DNA of 64,000 bases, from assembly GCA_963678675.1 (NCBI GenBank), contig OY783200.1:23078190-23142189 (forward strand), written 5' to 3'. Position 1 is the first letter of the stretch. Each line of letters begins with the position of its first letter. The DNA is from Xiphydria camelus (Eukaryota > Arthropoda > Insecta > Hymenoptera > Xiphydriidae). The notes beneath the pieces were generated by a model, which saw only the letters and a list, made by a program, of their open reading frames with translations, did no database searches and had not been told where the DNA came from. A program made the translations under genes and the position numbers. Shown piece after piece: positions 11,628-23,200 of the stretch.

Positions 11628-12659
11628 GTAATAATTCTCACATGCATTCTTCCTGCGCTTCGAGGGACGGTGCGATAGCTTTTGCGCGCGCGCGCCCGGA
11701 TGGCCTTTCCTTCATTCGAATCGTGGCTTCGGTACGACCGATCGTCATCGAGATTTCGCGAAGGGCTCGATCGGCCGCGGGAGGCGTCACGAAGAGATAC
11801 GATTTTCGTGCGATTATTCCAAGTCGCGCTTCCGAGAGTTCCGCATATACGTTCGCCGTGACCGAGATAAAAAACTCCATTTCAAAAATACCTTGGCAGT
11901 GAGCCGTATTTCATAGAGTCCCGCGCGCGCGTCTCCGTTCCGATTAATCTTACGTTTGTTTTCGTTGAGAACAACCGCGGTGGTGCGAGCGATTCCTGGG
12001 GGACGCGGCGATAAAGAAGCTCGCGCGAACGAGCGTCTCCTTCCGCGGGGTGCGCGATTCGCTTAGCCCACAGATATATAACGTATACGAATTCCAAAAA
12101 TATTCTATTGGCAGCGAGCCGTGTAGCATTATCCTTCCAGAATTATTTCTGGAAGGCGCCGATCGATTCTTTGTTATTCGCGGGATTGAAATTCAAAGAG
12201 CCGATACGGCGTTTATCGCGCCGATACGACCGTACGCAACTCTGTATCATCGCTATGCTCGATCACTTTCGCGTCCTTAGCCTAATGTTTATATTTGGTA
12301 TGAAAAAAATGAGGTCAGTGGGTGGTGGAATTATTACGGAGAGCGAGAAGAAATGGTCGTGCTTCAGAGGCCTTCTGCACGCGTTGCCGCCACGGGGAGA
12401 AGGCCCCTCGGTCCTCGTAGCCGACTCAAGGTCGGCGTACGATCGTACGCAGACACGCAGCGTCCGATTAACGCGGCGCGTTACCACTACGACGCGAGGT
12501 GGTAACGGGAGGAACGGTCAACGACAGACGAGACGACGCGGCAAATATTTGGCGCCTTCTGTTGCTTGTTTACGCGATTTGCGAACGTTCGCCGTACCGT
12601 TTTCTTTACGCGTGTATCGATTTTCGCGAAGATACGGGGAAAGCGATCAACCTGACTCG

Positions 12660-12850
12660 CGATTTTCCTCTGTAATTCGATATTTTTCCTCTAGAAACAT
12701 CTATTATTCAGCTTCTCGGATGAGTTTGTCATTTCGGATGGCATGAAAAGGATCAAAATTGTCATTTTGTCAAAACAAATTGCCCCCTTTTTTGCTAAAA
12801 TTTCCCCTATTCCCCTTAAAATGAAATAAATAGGGGCTGTGTGAAGCCTG
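12660..12850 (+). repeat. Right-end fragment of the CAGGCTTCACAG transposon family
   Basis: Contains TATTATTCAGCTTCTC, TTGCTAAAATTTCCCC, CCTTAAAATGAAATAA and the end GTGAAGCCTG. These blocks occur in the same order in the full copies at 16596, 33150, 37845 and 59128. It lies upstream of filamin. The left end is missing. Confidence 0.65.
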
Positions 12851-13957
12851 TTAGTCGTATGATATGAATCGCTGGCTGTTGTATGTACACATTCGCGTTT
12901 CTAGCTGAATCTGGCTGTAGTCATTCATCTCGACGCTCAAGGCACCGTTTCGCAAGACGGCGAAGTAGAATTCGGTCTATTTTAGGCAATGTTTCGATAC
13001 GCCGCGCTATCTCTTCGGCTATCCTCGATCGATCGCGCGCTTTGGGAAATAATTATTTCCACCGGTAGCGCTATTGGTTATTTATAAGTCTACCGAACTG
13101 CGAATACCATTGGGATAGGGCAGTTTTTCGATACTCTCTCTGGATATCCGCGTGACGTACATCAACCTTTGACTGTCTCCCTTCGAATCGAACATCATCA
13201 TTGGCTTTTATGTTTAGGGGATCCCAAACAACGCAATCCAAAAAGTTATCTTTAAGTCATCAGTCTCACTTTTTATTAATTTCGATTTCGTCTTATCCAA
13301 AAGATGACTGTTGGATAACTCGAATTTTAAGGGCTTTCGTACAATCGCAAGAATAAGAATAAGAAAGAATGGCTCAGTTATCTAGTAATTAAGCTTCCTT
13401 ATCATCGTTCTCAATATGATCAAAACCTGAAACGTCTAAAAGGAATTTAAGCATGAGACGATGAAACCAGAACTCTTAATGCTCGTAATGCTGATGACTG
13501 AAAGACAGTTTGCGTTGTTTGCAACGTTTAAACTGAATCTCGTGGGATACCACGTGCCGCATTATCAATCGCGGAGCTAAATCTCGGCCCGAACGAATCG
13601 GCTTTCCCTTTCAACGCAGCTGTTTTAACGTTTCAGGAAGAGGGCAAGGGTGAACCGGTGGATCGTTCGCCGTTATCACGCGTATCCAAGACTCCAGGCA
13701 CCGGCGGTAGATCGCGCGACGTTTTAGTCGCGAGAATACCGGCTCCAGCTGACCGACACTCCCTGCACCGGCGACCGAGTCGAGCGTCCACGTACACACA
13801 CGCGTAATCGGCGCACACCGGTGGAACGAAGGCGCGATTACGCGAGTGGGGCACGCACGTGACAGGCCCCACCAGTCTCGTAGTACCGGTCCCAGGCAGA
13901 CCGGGGGCTTCCACCACCAGTTCCACCGCGAGTGCCTCAGGCAAGCCGGCCGATAAA

Positions 13958-14297
13958 ATGAGTGACAATGATAAGTCAGTCGAGAGCGGGAACGCCGCCG
14001 AAGAGGAAGACGAGATGATCGAACGCGAGCTCGCCGAGGATGCTCAGTGGAAGAGGATCCAGCAGAACACGTTCACGAGATGGGCGAACGAGCACCTCAA
14101 GACGGTCAACAAGCACATCGGTGACCTCGAGTCCGATCTTTCCGACGGGCTCAAATTGGTCAGCCTCCTCGAGGTCCTCTCCCAGAAAAGACTACCGAAG
14201 CACAACAAGCGGCCGACCTTCCGATCGCAGAAACTGGAGAACGTGTCGGTCGCCCTCAAGTTCCTCGACGATCAGGGGATCCGCATCGTCAACATCG
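13958..14297 (+). CDS. cher: Filamin exon 1: start codon and CH1 domain
   Basis: Starts [19 protein letters not shown], an acidic leader, and then enters CH1 at [20 protein letters not shown]. The start is chosen because it is the first ATG in the open frame; the frame is open upstream but only with non-ATG codons. The donor is ATCG|GTGAGT, phase 1. The following intron is 5.4 kb, the longest in the gene. Confidence 0.93.
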
Positions 14298-17200
14298 GTG
14301 AGTCTTTCGATCCGCTTTTTATCCGATTTCTTCGGGGCGCTCGAAAATCTCCGTTCGATCCGGATCGATTTCGTGTTTCGTGCTTCCGAGCCGACGTGGA
14401 GGAGGCACGAGCGTTATTTAGGGTCAACGACGGGCCGTGACATTGGCAATGATACGCGCGTTTGGGCCGGAATGGACGGTGGCCAATAGAAGGAGAGAGA
14501 GAGATGGTCTTCGAAAGCGTGAAAGCCTCCGCGCGGCGCTTCCAATCCTCCCTCGTTTCGCGTCGGAAATTCTCCCCGTACGGGAATTTTTCCTCGTTCA
14601 AAGTCCGGGCACGTGGCGAGGCTTCGGTATCGGGAACGCGGCGGGCGATGCGGTCGAGTTACAACGCGTGGCGCGTCTAATGCCAGGTACTCGAATTTCG
14701 ATTCGGTGGTTTTCGCGTCAGCATCCCTCCTTTCCTTCGACTGCGAGGATATCGGTTCGACGGACGACGGAACGCGCGGCAGTCGTCGATCGATGCCGCC
14801 GGCGCGCGCCCGGCTGGCTGCAGTCCCCGGGAAATTGGCGATGCACTTTTGCAAAAACATTTTCGTCAGTTCCCCTCGCGGGAGCAATCGATACGACGCA
14901 ACGCGATAGAGGTCGTTCCGGGAAATATTTACAGCGCCTTGCAGTACTCCTCTCGTCGATCGCGAATCGCTCGCGGTTACGTATATCGCGCACGTACTCG
15001 GAAACGTTGCGTTCCCGCAGATTGAGCGTGAGAAAGAGAGAGGCTGCTCGTTGGCCACCGCGACCGGCGTGGAGAACGCGTGCGCCAGTCGCGGACGGCA
15101 CGTGGCGCGGTCCGTTACCACTTGTTGATTTTCCGTGCAACCGTCTCCCACTTATACCCGGCTATCGCGCCGGCGGGTTAAGAGAACCAGCGGATTTTCA
15201 TCTCGACTCGATAACGGCTCGTTTGCACACGGGGCATACATATTTTACGCGAATTGCAGCGGCGCGTCGCTTTCGATCGAGCGCTCAACCGCGGTACTGA
15301 CGTCATTTGTGTATCAACACCGGTGACGCCAGCCTGGAGGACGTCCGCGAGAGTCGAGCGCGCAGTTGCTATGTAGGTAGCTGCAGCAAAAGTAGCGCGT
15401 ATCTCTCGACATACTCGGCCGTCGTACCACATTCCCAAGCATAATATATTATCTCTCTTCCCTCCTCCGTATGGAAGAGGACTTTGCTATGTAGGCTAGC
15501 GACTCGTCGCGCGCGCGCGCGCGCGCGCGATCATCGGCAATCGTTAATAATTATCTCCCGACTTTTCTGCAGGATCGCGCGTCTCACTCATTCGTACGCG
15601 CAGCAGCCGACGCCCCGATAATGAAATAGACACCCGCGCGACGATAGCACAATAGCGTCGCGCTCGCCAGAGCCAATCGACCGCGAGACGCGCCCGGAGA
15701 CGAGGATGACTTTCCGCCGCTTCTCCGCGTGCGATACTTCGCCGGGACAGGGCTGACCTTCACCTGGTCCCGGGCGCGGGATCCGCCCACTTTCTCCCGA
15801 GCGACGGAACGGGTCCGAGAGTCGAGGTTCGCGGAGAGCCCACGGCCTCCGTAATAACGCGCGGCAGACGCTTCCGTTGATATTTGATGACCTTCCCGCC
15901 GCTGGATCCTCTCCTTCGGTTTCCTCTCCACCGCGGCGCGATCGCCTTGACGAGTCCCGGAGGGATTTTCGCGGGAGGGTGAACAACCCGACGGGCGCGA
16001 AATTCCGGTACTTCGCGAATGTCTGCGGTGTGCGAATGAAAGGAAGGGGAAGGCGGTGGCGAGACTCGCGTGCGTCGAGGCACGAGCGAGTCCCAGCTCC
16101 GTGCACCCCGCGGCGCGACCATGAGGTAATCGTTTGAGTATCAGTGACGTCACCGTCTAAACTCTCCTTTAATACGCGCGCAGTGGGCGTCCTCGCGACG
16201 TCACGCTATGCAGCTCCTCCGATGCGCTTTCCATCGAACTCTTCGCAATCGAATTTCTTCTCGGTTTCCGCCTCGAACGTTCGACGATGATCGTAGCTCT
16301 GGCCTTGCCGCTCGGGTATTTCGGTGTTCGTCGGTATAACGTCTTTGCACCTTTTTTTTTTACTCTGCACCTGGCCGGGCGTTGTTTACGGCGTATCGCG
16401 AGTCGGTGGCTCGAAGACTGCGAATCTTCTCCTCGTGAATATGGATGACTCGGGAGAATTCGGTATTCGAATCGATCTCCGTCTTTGAATTCCTTCCGCT
16501 CTTCGCCTTCCGACCGGAGTCGTTCGATTCGACTGGAGGCTCGTCTCCAGGTTCCAGGCGCCTCAAGTTTTACCACGCGTACCGGTTAGGAATACCAGGC
16601 TTCGCAGTGTGTCCCCTATTTTTGTTTTAAGTTTGTTCTTCTTCGTTCTAAAACTCGCGATTTCTCCTTTTTCTTCTACAATTTATTTAGTATTTTTCAT
16701 CGAAAGGGTCAATATTGTTAATTTCTTTTTTCTTTGTAACATTTTTCGTCATTATTTCACTGAATATATGAAAGCTTAGTTCGATTAATATTCCTTACCG
16801 GAAACTAGATTCCCATTTTCTTCAATCAGATCGCGATACATACGCAGATTTAAGTTACTTGACACGAGATATAAATTTGTATGTTTTGCAGAAACATCCT
16901 CAATTCGCTTATCGGCATTTCATTATACTATCTGAGGCTAAACTTACTCACTAAAAAAGAAACTTCAATCACTATTATTTCATTATTTATGAACTTTTTT
17001 CCTACATCGATATAAGACTTTATTGTAGATGAAAATGCAATTTTCAAAAAAGTATTATACAAATATGAGCCAAAAACTCATAGATAACGAGGCATTAGTG
17101 ATTCGAGTTTCTTGTTCAGCTTCATATGGTATATCTGAAAAATTGTTATTTTTTAAAATAACTGCATGCTTCTAATTTCTTGTAGATCTCCCTTTTCAAT

Positions 17201-20200
17201 CACGATTATTGACCCCCTTTTTTTTTGCTTAAACCTCCCCTATTTCCTCTAAAATGAAATAATCAGGGGCTGCGAAGCTTATTCTTCGCTCTCTTATCTC
17301 GTATACACGTTGCTATTACGTAGCCGCATAAATTCCTTTCGATAAACAAACGCGTCCGGCATATTCACTGAATCACGATGTCCCTCTCCGGGATTTTAGG
17401 TCAAGGAGCATTCGCTCGCGATGGCAATAGTGCGGTCCTCCTCTCTTCTTTCCCGTCAGCTTCCTCGCTCCTAGACCGATCGACCGTTTTCGAACCCTAC
17501 AAGGAATATCGTCACCGAGCGAGTCGCTGAAGCATTCCTCGCCGTACCCCTTTCATCGCGCGACTCGGCGAGAACGTGCGTAATCTGGAGCCAGACGTGA
17601 CTTAACAAATAACAACAGAGCGGTCGACGCTACGGCTACGTACGTTCGGTCGAAAGCCCGACGTTACCTACGAGTTCCCGGTCGTGACGTCACCGACCAG
17701 TAATTGCTTAAAATAGTCGAGATGAATCGCCCGCGGTCCTTTCTCCCCTCTCGGCCCGTTCCTCTCGTCTTTTTCTCCTTCTCGCGCGAGTTCTTGGGAA
17801 CCGCGCGCGCGACGAGCCTCTATCTCTATAGATCTCTTATCCTGCCCGAGATATATGCACGCCGAGAATATCTTCTTGGCTAGAGAGTTCGGATGTGTTT
17901 CGGCCAGGTTGGGCCAGAGTTTATCGCCAGCTCGCGATGTCGATTATCATCATCGGGTAACTCGAGGGAAGAGGAGCGCTTTTTCGCCTTGAAGAAACTG
18001 GAGTCGCACTCGTTTTAATTGACAGCGATACGATTCGAATGTTAAAGACGAACGTGCTCCCGGTATGTGACGCCCACACGCCTGTGTATACAGCGTTGCT
18101 TATCGCAGGCCAGACATCGAGTTGCTACCAATGTAAATACTCGCGGCACACGCCTACAATCGACTCTCTTATCCGAGCTTTAGAGCGCTTCCCGAGTACT
18201 TCCGTGATTTCGGCTCGGACGATCGCAGAACGCGCGAAGCCTCGATAGACGAGATTTCATTTGATCGCAGGCTTTACAGATATGTGTCGCTATTGTCCCT
18301 GTAGTCTCTATTTTTGTTGAAGTCCCTAAAAGTTCCTAAAATTGACAATTTGACCCTAAAAAAGTCCTTATTTCTGTATACAGCTGGGAAAAAGAGATCG
18401 CGAGGATATGTATACCTTAGGAGATGTGTAAAATGGTTTAGAAATACTACGAAAGAATTAGGTACACTAAATACGTTGCAGAAAAATAAGAAAAAAAGAG
18501 GCAAAGTGGATCGAGTACCGTAGAAGAAATTAAAATTGAAATGGACCTTCAATGTACAAATGTGTACGATTTTTGTGTAACAGATTTGATATGTAAGATA
18601 ACTGTCCCAATAGCGGGACACGCCCTACTGATCGGACATATTCGAGTACAATTCAAATTATTGAATAGAATAAAAAGGAATGATCAGTGGAAAAAAATCT
18701 TCAATAAATTAAGGATCCTTACAAGAAGTGTCATTGGACAGTTACCTTACGATGCTAGTCCCCTACAAACACGTGAGTTATCTGTAAAATCGCTTTGAAC
18801 GTGGTCCCTGAAAGTCCTTTTATTTCTGTGAAATTATCTCCCTAAAACTGCTTCGTCCCTACACCGTGAAGCCTGCGATCGCCAACGCACGCGGAAGGCG
18901 CCGTTCTTCAGACTGATACGTCATGTCACTTGTATGCGGTCAGACGAGTCTGATTTTTCTCCATTTCCCACGAATTGCGTAAACTCGATTGCCATTCTCG
19001 CGGCGTAAGATCATCGCTGCACTTTGCAGAAATCGCACGACTCCGTTCCGCGAGGTGCTGACGCTCCCATCTCGATTTTCCGATCCACTTTTGAGAAGCA
19101 ACGGTAGTGTACGGTTACACGAGAATCTCGCGGCTCCCTCGAGCTCTTTTCCAATGAGTGAATCACGTTTTGACTTCCTGCCAAGGAGCCTAACGAAATT
19201 CGGTCGGATGGACGACGGCAACCTGTCGTGCCGACCGTTTCTCACGTAGATTTTCCGCCACCGTGACACCTATGCGGGCTGCCGCCGCGTATCGCGCGAC
19301 CCAGTTTCGACGACCCGGCTGCCCGCGCGCGCGTTGCGAGTACTCAAAGTGCTCGCTTCACTTAAAATCTCTTGCTTTTTATCCCGTCGCATTCCCTTGC
19401 CAGAGACTTCGTTTTGTCTCGTCTCTGGATCGTTGCACCGGGCTGCATCGGTGCACTCGAGTGGGCGTACGAGTTAGTTACGAATGCGTCCTTAAATACA
19501 AAGCGCGACTCAGTCATGAGTCGTTCTTGGAAAGCGTTGCGGCGCTCTGACACACACCGATGAGACGCATGCACGAGCGTCGAGCGTGCTACGCCTACTG
19601 AAACGTCGAAGACTCGCTTTCGATCGACCTGTCGCCCCGTCGCGTCATATTCACGACGATCACAGTTTCATGTTCGTCTTCCAGATTCGTCCGACATCGT
19701 TGACTGCAAATTAAAATTGATCCTCGGTCTCATATGGACCCTCATCCTTCACTATGCCATATCGATGCCGATGTGGGAGGGCGAGGACGGAGACACAACC
19801 GAGAAGGGCGCTACCCCGAAGCAGCGGTTGATGCACTGGATCCAGGCTAAGGTTCCCGATCTGCCGATTACAAACTTCACATCAGATTGGAACGACGGCC
19901 GCGCGGTTGGCGCCTTGGTGGACGCGGTAGCTCCTGGCCTTTGCCCAGATTGGCAGGATTGGAACCCCAAAGACGCCGTGCAAAATGCCTCGGAAGCTAT
20001 GGGTCTAGCCGACGATTGGCTAAACATACCCCAGGTAATTGCGGAAAAGATCTACGATGTAGAAATAATCTTTGCATATCATGGGAGGCTAAGTGTACTC
20101 GCCGTGAAAGAAGCTGCAATCACTGTAATCTCATTACTTGTGAGCTTTTGGCTGATATGTGTATAATACTTTTTTGAAGATTACGTTTCAATCTACAATA

Positions 20201-23200
20201 AAGTCTTATATCGATATAGGCCAAAAATTCATAGATAATTAGGTAACAGTGATTCGAGTTTCTTTGCTAGCGAGAAAGTTTAGCCTCACATGGTATAAAA
20301 AACATGTCCTGATTGATTGACTGATTCATCTACACCGAGTCGAAATCACTGAAGCTAATTACATGAAATTTGGACAGTAGATTTCTTTTGCGACATAAGC
20401 ATCCACTAAGAAAGGATTTAACGAAATTCTTCCTTTTTAAAGTGGTAAAGCAGAGAATTTAAGTTTGCATGAAAATCTGTCATTTTAGAAGTTTAATCCA
20501 CGAGAATTGGTATTTCGCATTTCATCTGTGAATTAAGAAGGTTGTGCTTCGGGATTTTTTGAAATGTATCCCTTGAGGGGGTTGAAAAAATAGGGGGTAA
20601 AAATTTGTATTTATTTCCAGATGAAGGTTAATTTACTCCGTTCTGAAATATATAAGGGCCATTTCATAAAGAAATATATTAATTTTCATAATTACGGAGT
20701 AAATTAATTTCCATAATTACGTATTTAAAAAAGAGCTTTATATAAAAGTATATACAAAATACAATTCCTTTCTCGAATAGGGGATGAACATTTGTATGGG
20801 AATTTCGTTATTTTCGTATTTAAAACCATGAAGATTTCTTCCTATTTATTTCGAAATCCACGCGGACAAAGTTGCGGGCGGAGAGCTAGTCTCTGATAGA
20901 ATATTTTATTGCTGACGTTCTCTCGTTTCAGCTCATCAAACCAGAGGAGATGGTGAATCCCAATATCGACGAAATGTCAATGATGACATACCTATCTCAA
21001 TATCCCAACGCTAAGCTGAAACAAGGAGCACCCCTGCGCGCTCGTACCAACCCCAATAGGTGAGTCGGCTTATAATTTCCCACGAGTCCCGACGATAGAG
21101 CAATCTGCCCCAATCCGCGTCCAGTTCGTTCTCGATAAATTATTTACCGGCGTCTTCTTGTGCGTGAAATCTTAATAAAATTGAAAAAGAAACGCCCGCA
21201 AGCCCTATAAAGACACCCTTGCCGAAACAAAAAAAAAACACCGCGGACAAAGCGATTAATCAAATTATTTCATTTCTCGGTCGCAGCGTCCCCCCACCGC
21301 GGTAAGTCGCGACGCACCGAATTACGTTTGACATGATGGTTTTTCTCTTCTTTGGCTACATTAATATATTACATATCTTTTGTGCGTACTCGAGAAAGCA
21401 GTTTACGCAAACGAGTCTCTCTCTTTTTTTTTCGTCTCTGTTATCTCTCCAGTTTAATAGCGTTTGACAGCTATCGCGTCTAACAATCACACACATCATT
21501 ACACTCTGCGTTCGCAATGACAGTCGTCGAGCGAGGCTAAATTAACGCGCTGATCGTATTATAATGGTTCTTGTTATAATTGGTGTGCAAGTGTGTCGTA
21601 ACATGCAATTCGTTACGAGAAACGGCCGTTCGTCGTAGCAAACTCTTAATGCTTATAACACAGAGATGATTGGTACATTTGATTTACGTTTAACGCGCAT
21701 CCAAATTCGACGAGAAAAGAAACCGCTCGACTCATCGGCTTCGCCGGCTTCTTTCTCGACAGGGTGCGCGCCTACGGACCTGGTATTGAACCGACCGGGC
21801 CCATAGTCGGTGCTCCGGCGAACTTCACCGTCGAGACCTTCTCCGCCGGCAAAGGGAACGTCGAAGTCACGGTGGAGGATCCCAAGGGCAGCAAAATCCC
21901 GGTAAGTTCACCGAATTTTATTGCCACGACGACGGGCCTCGCCGAAAATAAGTCTCCGCGGCTCTGCGGGCTCTCCGATCGAATGAAACGCCACCCAGGA
22001 AACCGCCGAGTCGTATCGCGAAACCAGAACGGCAATTAGCAGCGAAAGAGGAAGCAGACGTGTGACGGAATCTCTATTTTCGAGTCGTTAGCCAGGAAAC
22101 TCGTTTAAGGAAGTCCAATCGTCGATTGGACTATCGCGCAGCGTCGAGAAGGTCCCCGATTCGCCTCGATAATCGCGTTCCGTGCAAAGGCTCGCGATTT
22201 TTGTTGCGTTTTCGAGATTACGCGCGATAACGGCGAAGCGCGGAAGATGCGTCCGATGCCGTCTCTCAATGTCAATATATGCAAGCCGTCGCGTGTGCGT
22301 ATTTATAGAGGAGTGACATTACGAACCATTAATAACACATGAAACAATGCGAGGCTCGTCGCGTACGTGTGCTATTTATCAGTGCGAGGAGTCATTAGCG
22401 ACACGACGCGTCGCATGATTTAAACGCCTGGAATTCTTATGCTTATCATCGAGAGATTCGACGGTAGTTTGTAGTGGAAGAGAAGCTTCTTCCGTGCGGT
22501 GAAGCCGGCAGTTGATAAAGACGCAACGCCAGCGTGCATATCTCTGGAAGACTTGGAATTGTCAGGGAATTTGATAGTTTTGGAAAAATCAGGGAATTCT
22601 GACCTTTTTCTGGATTTTTTCCTCGAAGTCTTTAGAATGGCTTTTATGGAAATCGGGTTGTTGAGAATTGCAAATCTGCTGTATCGCGTTGATATAGTTC
22701 TGAACGTTTGGAAAGTGTACGTTCTTATTGAGTTCTGGTCAGCTATATGCAAAATTGCTCCAATTAACTCACTTCTACCCAGGGCGCACAATGTATCTCA
22801 TCGACTCATCGGCCGAGACGTTGAGAGTGCGACACGCGTTCCTAAATCCGCCTAGCTTTACACCTTAAACTATTTTCAATTTATCATAATTAATCAATCC
22901 GAACTCAAAGAATAACTTTAGATTAGTCAGGGAAAATTACATATCGTCGGTTGAGAAGAATACAATCCTATGTCCATTTTTTTGAAAAATGAGTTATTGA
23001 CATAATATCCTAAGTCCTATTTAATTCTAGCTCGTGCAATACTATCCAATGTCCTAAGATTAAATATAATAAAAACCATACCTCTCGAAGAAATTGCCTA
23101 GAATTGTCTTCGTTATAGGGCGATAAAACTTTCAAGTGCGTAGTACTAAAAACTAATAGAAAAGGACTTAGGATTCGTCTCAACCGTCGATATATTGGGC

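Larger units (their letters stand above)
15298..17692. promoter_or_regulatory. Cluster of CRE palindromes in filamin intron 1
   Basis: TGACGTCA occurs at 15298-15305, 16145-16152 and 17685-17692. The last two share the longer string GTGACGTCACCG, which occurs a third time at about 29808-29819 in a later intron. A half-type CGACGTCA lies near 16197. This motif is the CREB/ATF site. Enhancer function is inference. Confidence 0.45.

Noticed and set aside
14437..15300. Long plus-strand open frame (287 codons) and an overlapping minus-strand one after filamin exon 1
   Set aside because: GC-rich intron sequence. Arg/Ser/Pro-rich translation, no domain, no splice context, and frames on both strands are equally long, as expected from low stop-codon density.
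18541..18798. 85-codon frame inside the diverged transposon copy as a transposase remnant
   Set aside because: Short, no recognisable catalytic motif, and the other copies of the family have no matching frame.
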